Shown here in pieces: positions 62,801 through 64,000 of a stretch of DNA of 64,000 bases. Each line of letters opens with the position of its first letter. The first letter of the stretch is position 1. The stretch spans positions 1,441,967 through 1,505,966 of the forward strand of contig NW_004624848.1 in the NCBI RefSeq assembly GCF_000247695.1, read 5' to 3'. The position numbers and the translations under genes were made by a program. The notes below the pieces were generated by a model, which saw only the letters and a program-made list of their open reading frames with translations, did no database searches and was not told where the DNA came from. The stretch comes from Heterocephalus glaber. Its lineage: Eukaryota > Chordata > Mammalia > Rodentia > Bathyergidae.

Positions 62801-64000
62801 TCTGGTTAGAGACCTGTCACAGAAAGGTGGCTGGCTCTGCAGCAGGCATAGAGGGGCCTCTTGCTCCTTCTTGTCCTTTGTGATTGGTCCTGGGTTTGAT
62901 TACATCCCCATTAGGGCCTGGAATCCCAGACTTCAGTGCCTGTGGTCATCTCAGAGGGTGGGACTGCTCTTCCAGCAGACTGCTCATCACAAGCAGAAAT
63001 AGTGAGAACCCTGCCCTCTGTTAGTCACAACTTGCAAGATTAATAGTGGTTCAGAACTTTTAAAAATGCCGCCACATATAAATACAGAAACACCCGTGTT
63101 GGTCGTAGAGGATGTGAAACTTCACAGTAAAATGGATTTAATAAATCCAGTGATAAGCCATGTTGCTTTCTACTTTTCTGGAGGAAGGCTTTCAGTGTGA
63201 AGTCACTGGAATGTGAGATCTCTGAGGAATGAGGGCTTTGCTGTTGTTATTGAAGGTTTATTTTTCTCTTTCACTGTTTTATCATTAGTACCTAGAACGT
63301 TGCCTGATGAGGCCCTCAAACCTTGTGTCTAGAGAGAAATTCCAGTGATGCAAGAGGAGTATCTGCTCCATGCTTCCTGTTTGGAATGTAAACTGTTGAG
63401 TCCAGTGCAGTCCTGCCTGCCCCAGGGCATGGCAGGCCCTCCAGAGTGACAAGTAACCTCAAGTTAATTTCTAAAGCTATAAAAATGAGCTGTTGATCTT
63501 ATTTTCTAGCAATTGGCATTTTATTTTGATAGTTTTGCCAATTATTATCCTTTTTTCGTTTTTTATTTGACTTAGCAATTCAATACTTAACAACATTTTA
63601 GGCTATAAGTAGATTTTTTCCCCAAATTCAAATATTGCTTTCAATTTGCATGCTAAATTGTAGGGGGAGGAATGAAAAGTTTTCCACAACTTCTTCGCTT
63701 TAGTAGCTGGGGCCTGTGAATTATATTGACAAAAGAGCATAACGGGAGGAAAATGCAGGTCTTATTAATATTGTTAATTTTCAGTGCCCTGGATCTTCAG
63801 AGAAGAGAAGGGAAAACCTGGAGAAGAGGTTAGAGATGGGGTTTTGTGAATCATTTTAGCAAAGGGCAGTGAACTCCGGAGAGGGGCGAGGGAAAGCAGA
63901 GGGGAGAGAGGCCGGCCGCCTCCACAGAGGGAGGTTTGGACCCTGTTTCAGGCAGGTGAGCAGCGAGCAGAGAGCTTTTCCTAGCCTGTTGATTCTGAGT
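59831..64000. other. Intron 1, low-repeat AT-rich stretch
   Basis: Over 4 kb with no SINE, LTR or L1 that I recognise with confidence. A weak ID-like piece may exist near 60340. Absence of repeats in a developmental gene intron is compatible with conserved non-coding elements, but I cannot measure conservation. Confidence 0.4.
63011..63024 (-). promoter_or_regulatory. CTCF-like motif in intron 1, opposite orientation
   Basis: The bases ctgccctctgttag are the reverse complement of a 12 of 14 match to the CTCF core. It faces the two upstream motifs, the convergent arrangement favoured at loop anchors. Motif match only. Confidence 0.3.

Larger units (their letters stand above)
43102..64000 (+). 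other. PDGFC: PDGFC intron 1 (5' part)
   Basis: Everything right of the exon 1 donor should be intron 1, which is tens of kilobases long in the human gene as I recall. I see no further exon matching the CUB domain in the remaining 21 kb. The first 1.6 kb is CpG-rich. Beyond that it holds SINEs, two solo LTRs, a tetranucleotide microsatellite and stretches that look single copy. Three CTCF-like motifs are present. Confidence 0.85.

Overview
This window is mammalian genomic DNA. Everything that can be recognised points to a rodent outside the mouse/rat group. The evidence is 7SL-derived B1-type SINEs, B1–ID dimers, several ID (tRNA-derived) SINEs with a distinctive body, rodent MT-like and older MLT1-like LTRs, and L1 fragments. 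Beaver (Castor) is my best guess from the ID body, but that is an inference and not secure. Nothing looks prokaryotic or plasmid-borne.

Only one protein-coding feature is supported: the first coding exon of PDGFC (platelet-derived growth factor C) on the + strand at 42981-43101. It encodes the signal peptide and the start of the mature chain and ends at a GT splice donor after one base of a codon. It sits in a CpG island of about 1.3 kb. A 472-base run of N (42447-42918) removes most of the 5' UTR and probably the transcription start site. The remaining exons (CUB domain, hinge, growth factor domain) lie beyond the right edge.

Layout. 1-42200 is the PDGFC upstream intergenic region: dispersed SINEs, solo LTRs, three L1 blocks (15.4-16.1, 23.6-27.1 and 32.7-35.7 kb), one MIR, and an isolated CpG-rich patch at 17.15-17.70 kb. 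42200-43470 is the promoter CpG island, the gap and exon 1. 43102-64000 is PDGFC intron 1: GC-rich at first, then mixed, with ID and B1-ID SINEs, two LTRs, a TATC microsatellite, one isolated GC-rich patch at 59.4-59.8 kb, and a low-repeat AT-rich stretch at 59.8-64 kb. Three CTCF-like motifs lie in the intron.

The ORFs in the rest of the window are short, overlap in several frames, cover repeats, and show no recognisable protein domain; I treat them as chance. Repeat calls rest on remembered consensus patterns read by eye. Boundaries are good to roughly 5-30 bases for SINEs and 20-60 bases for LTR and L1 pieces.
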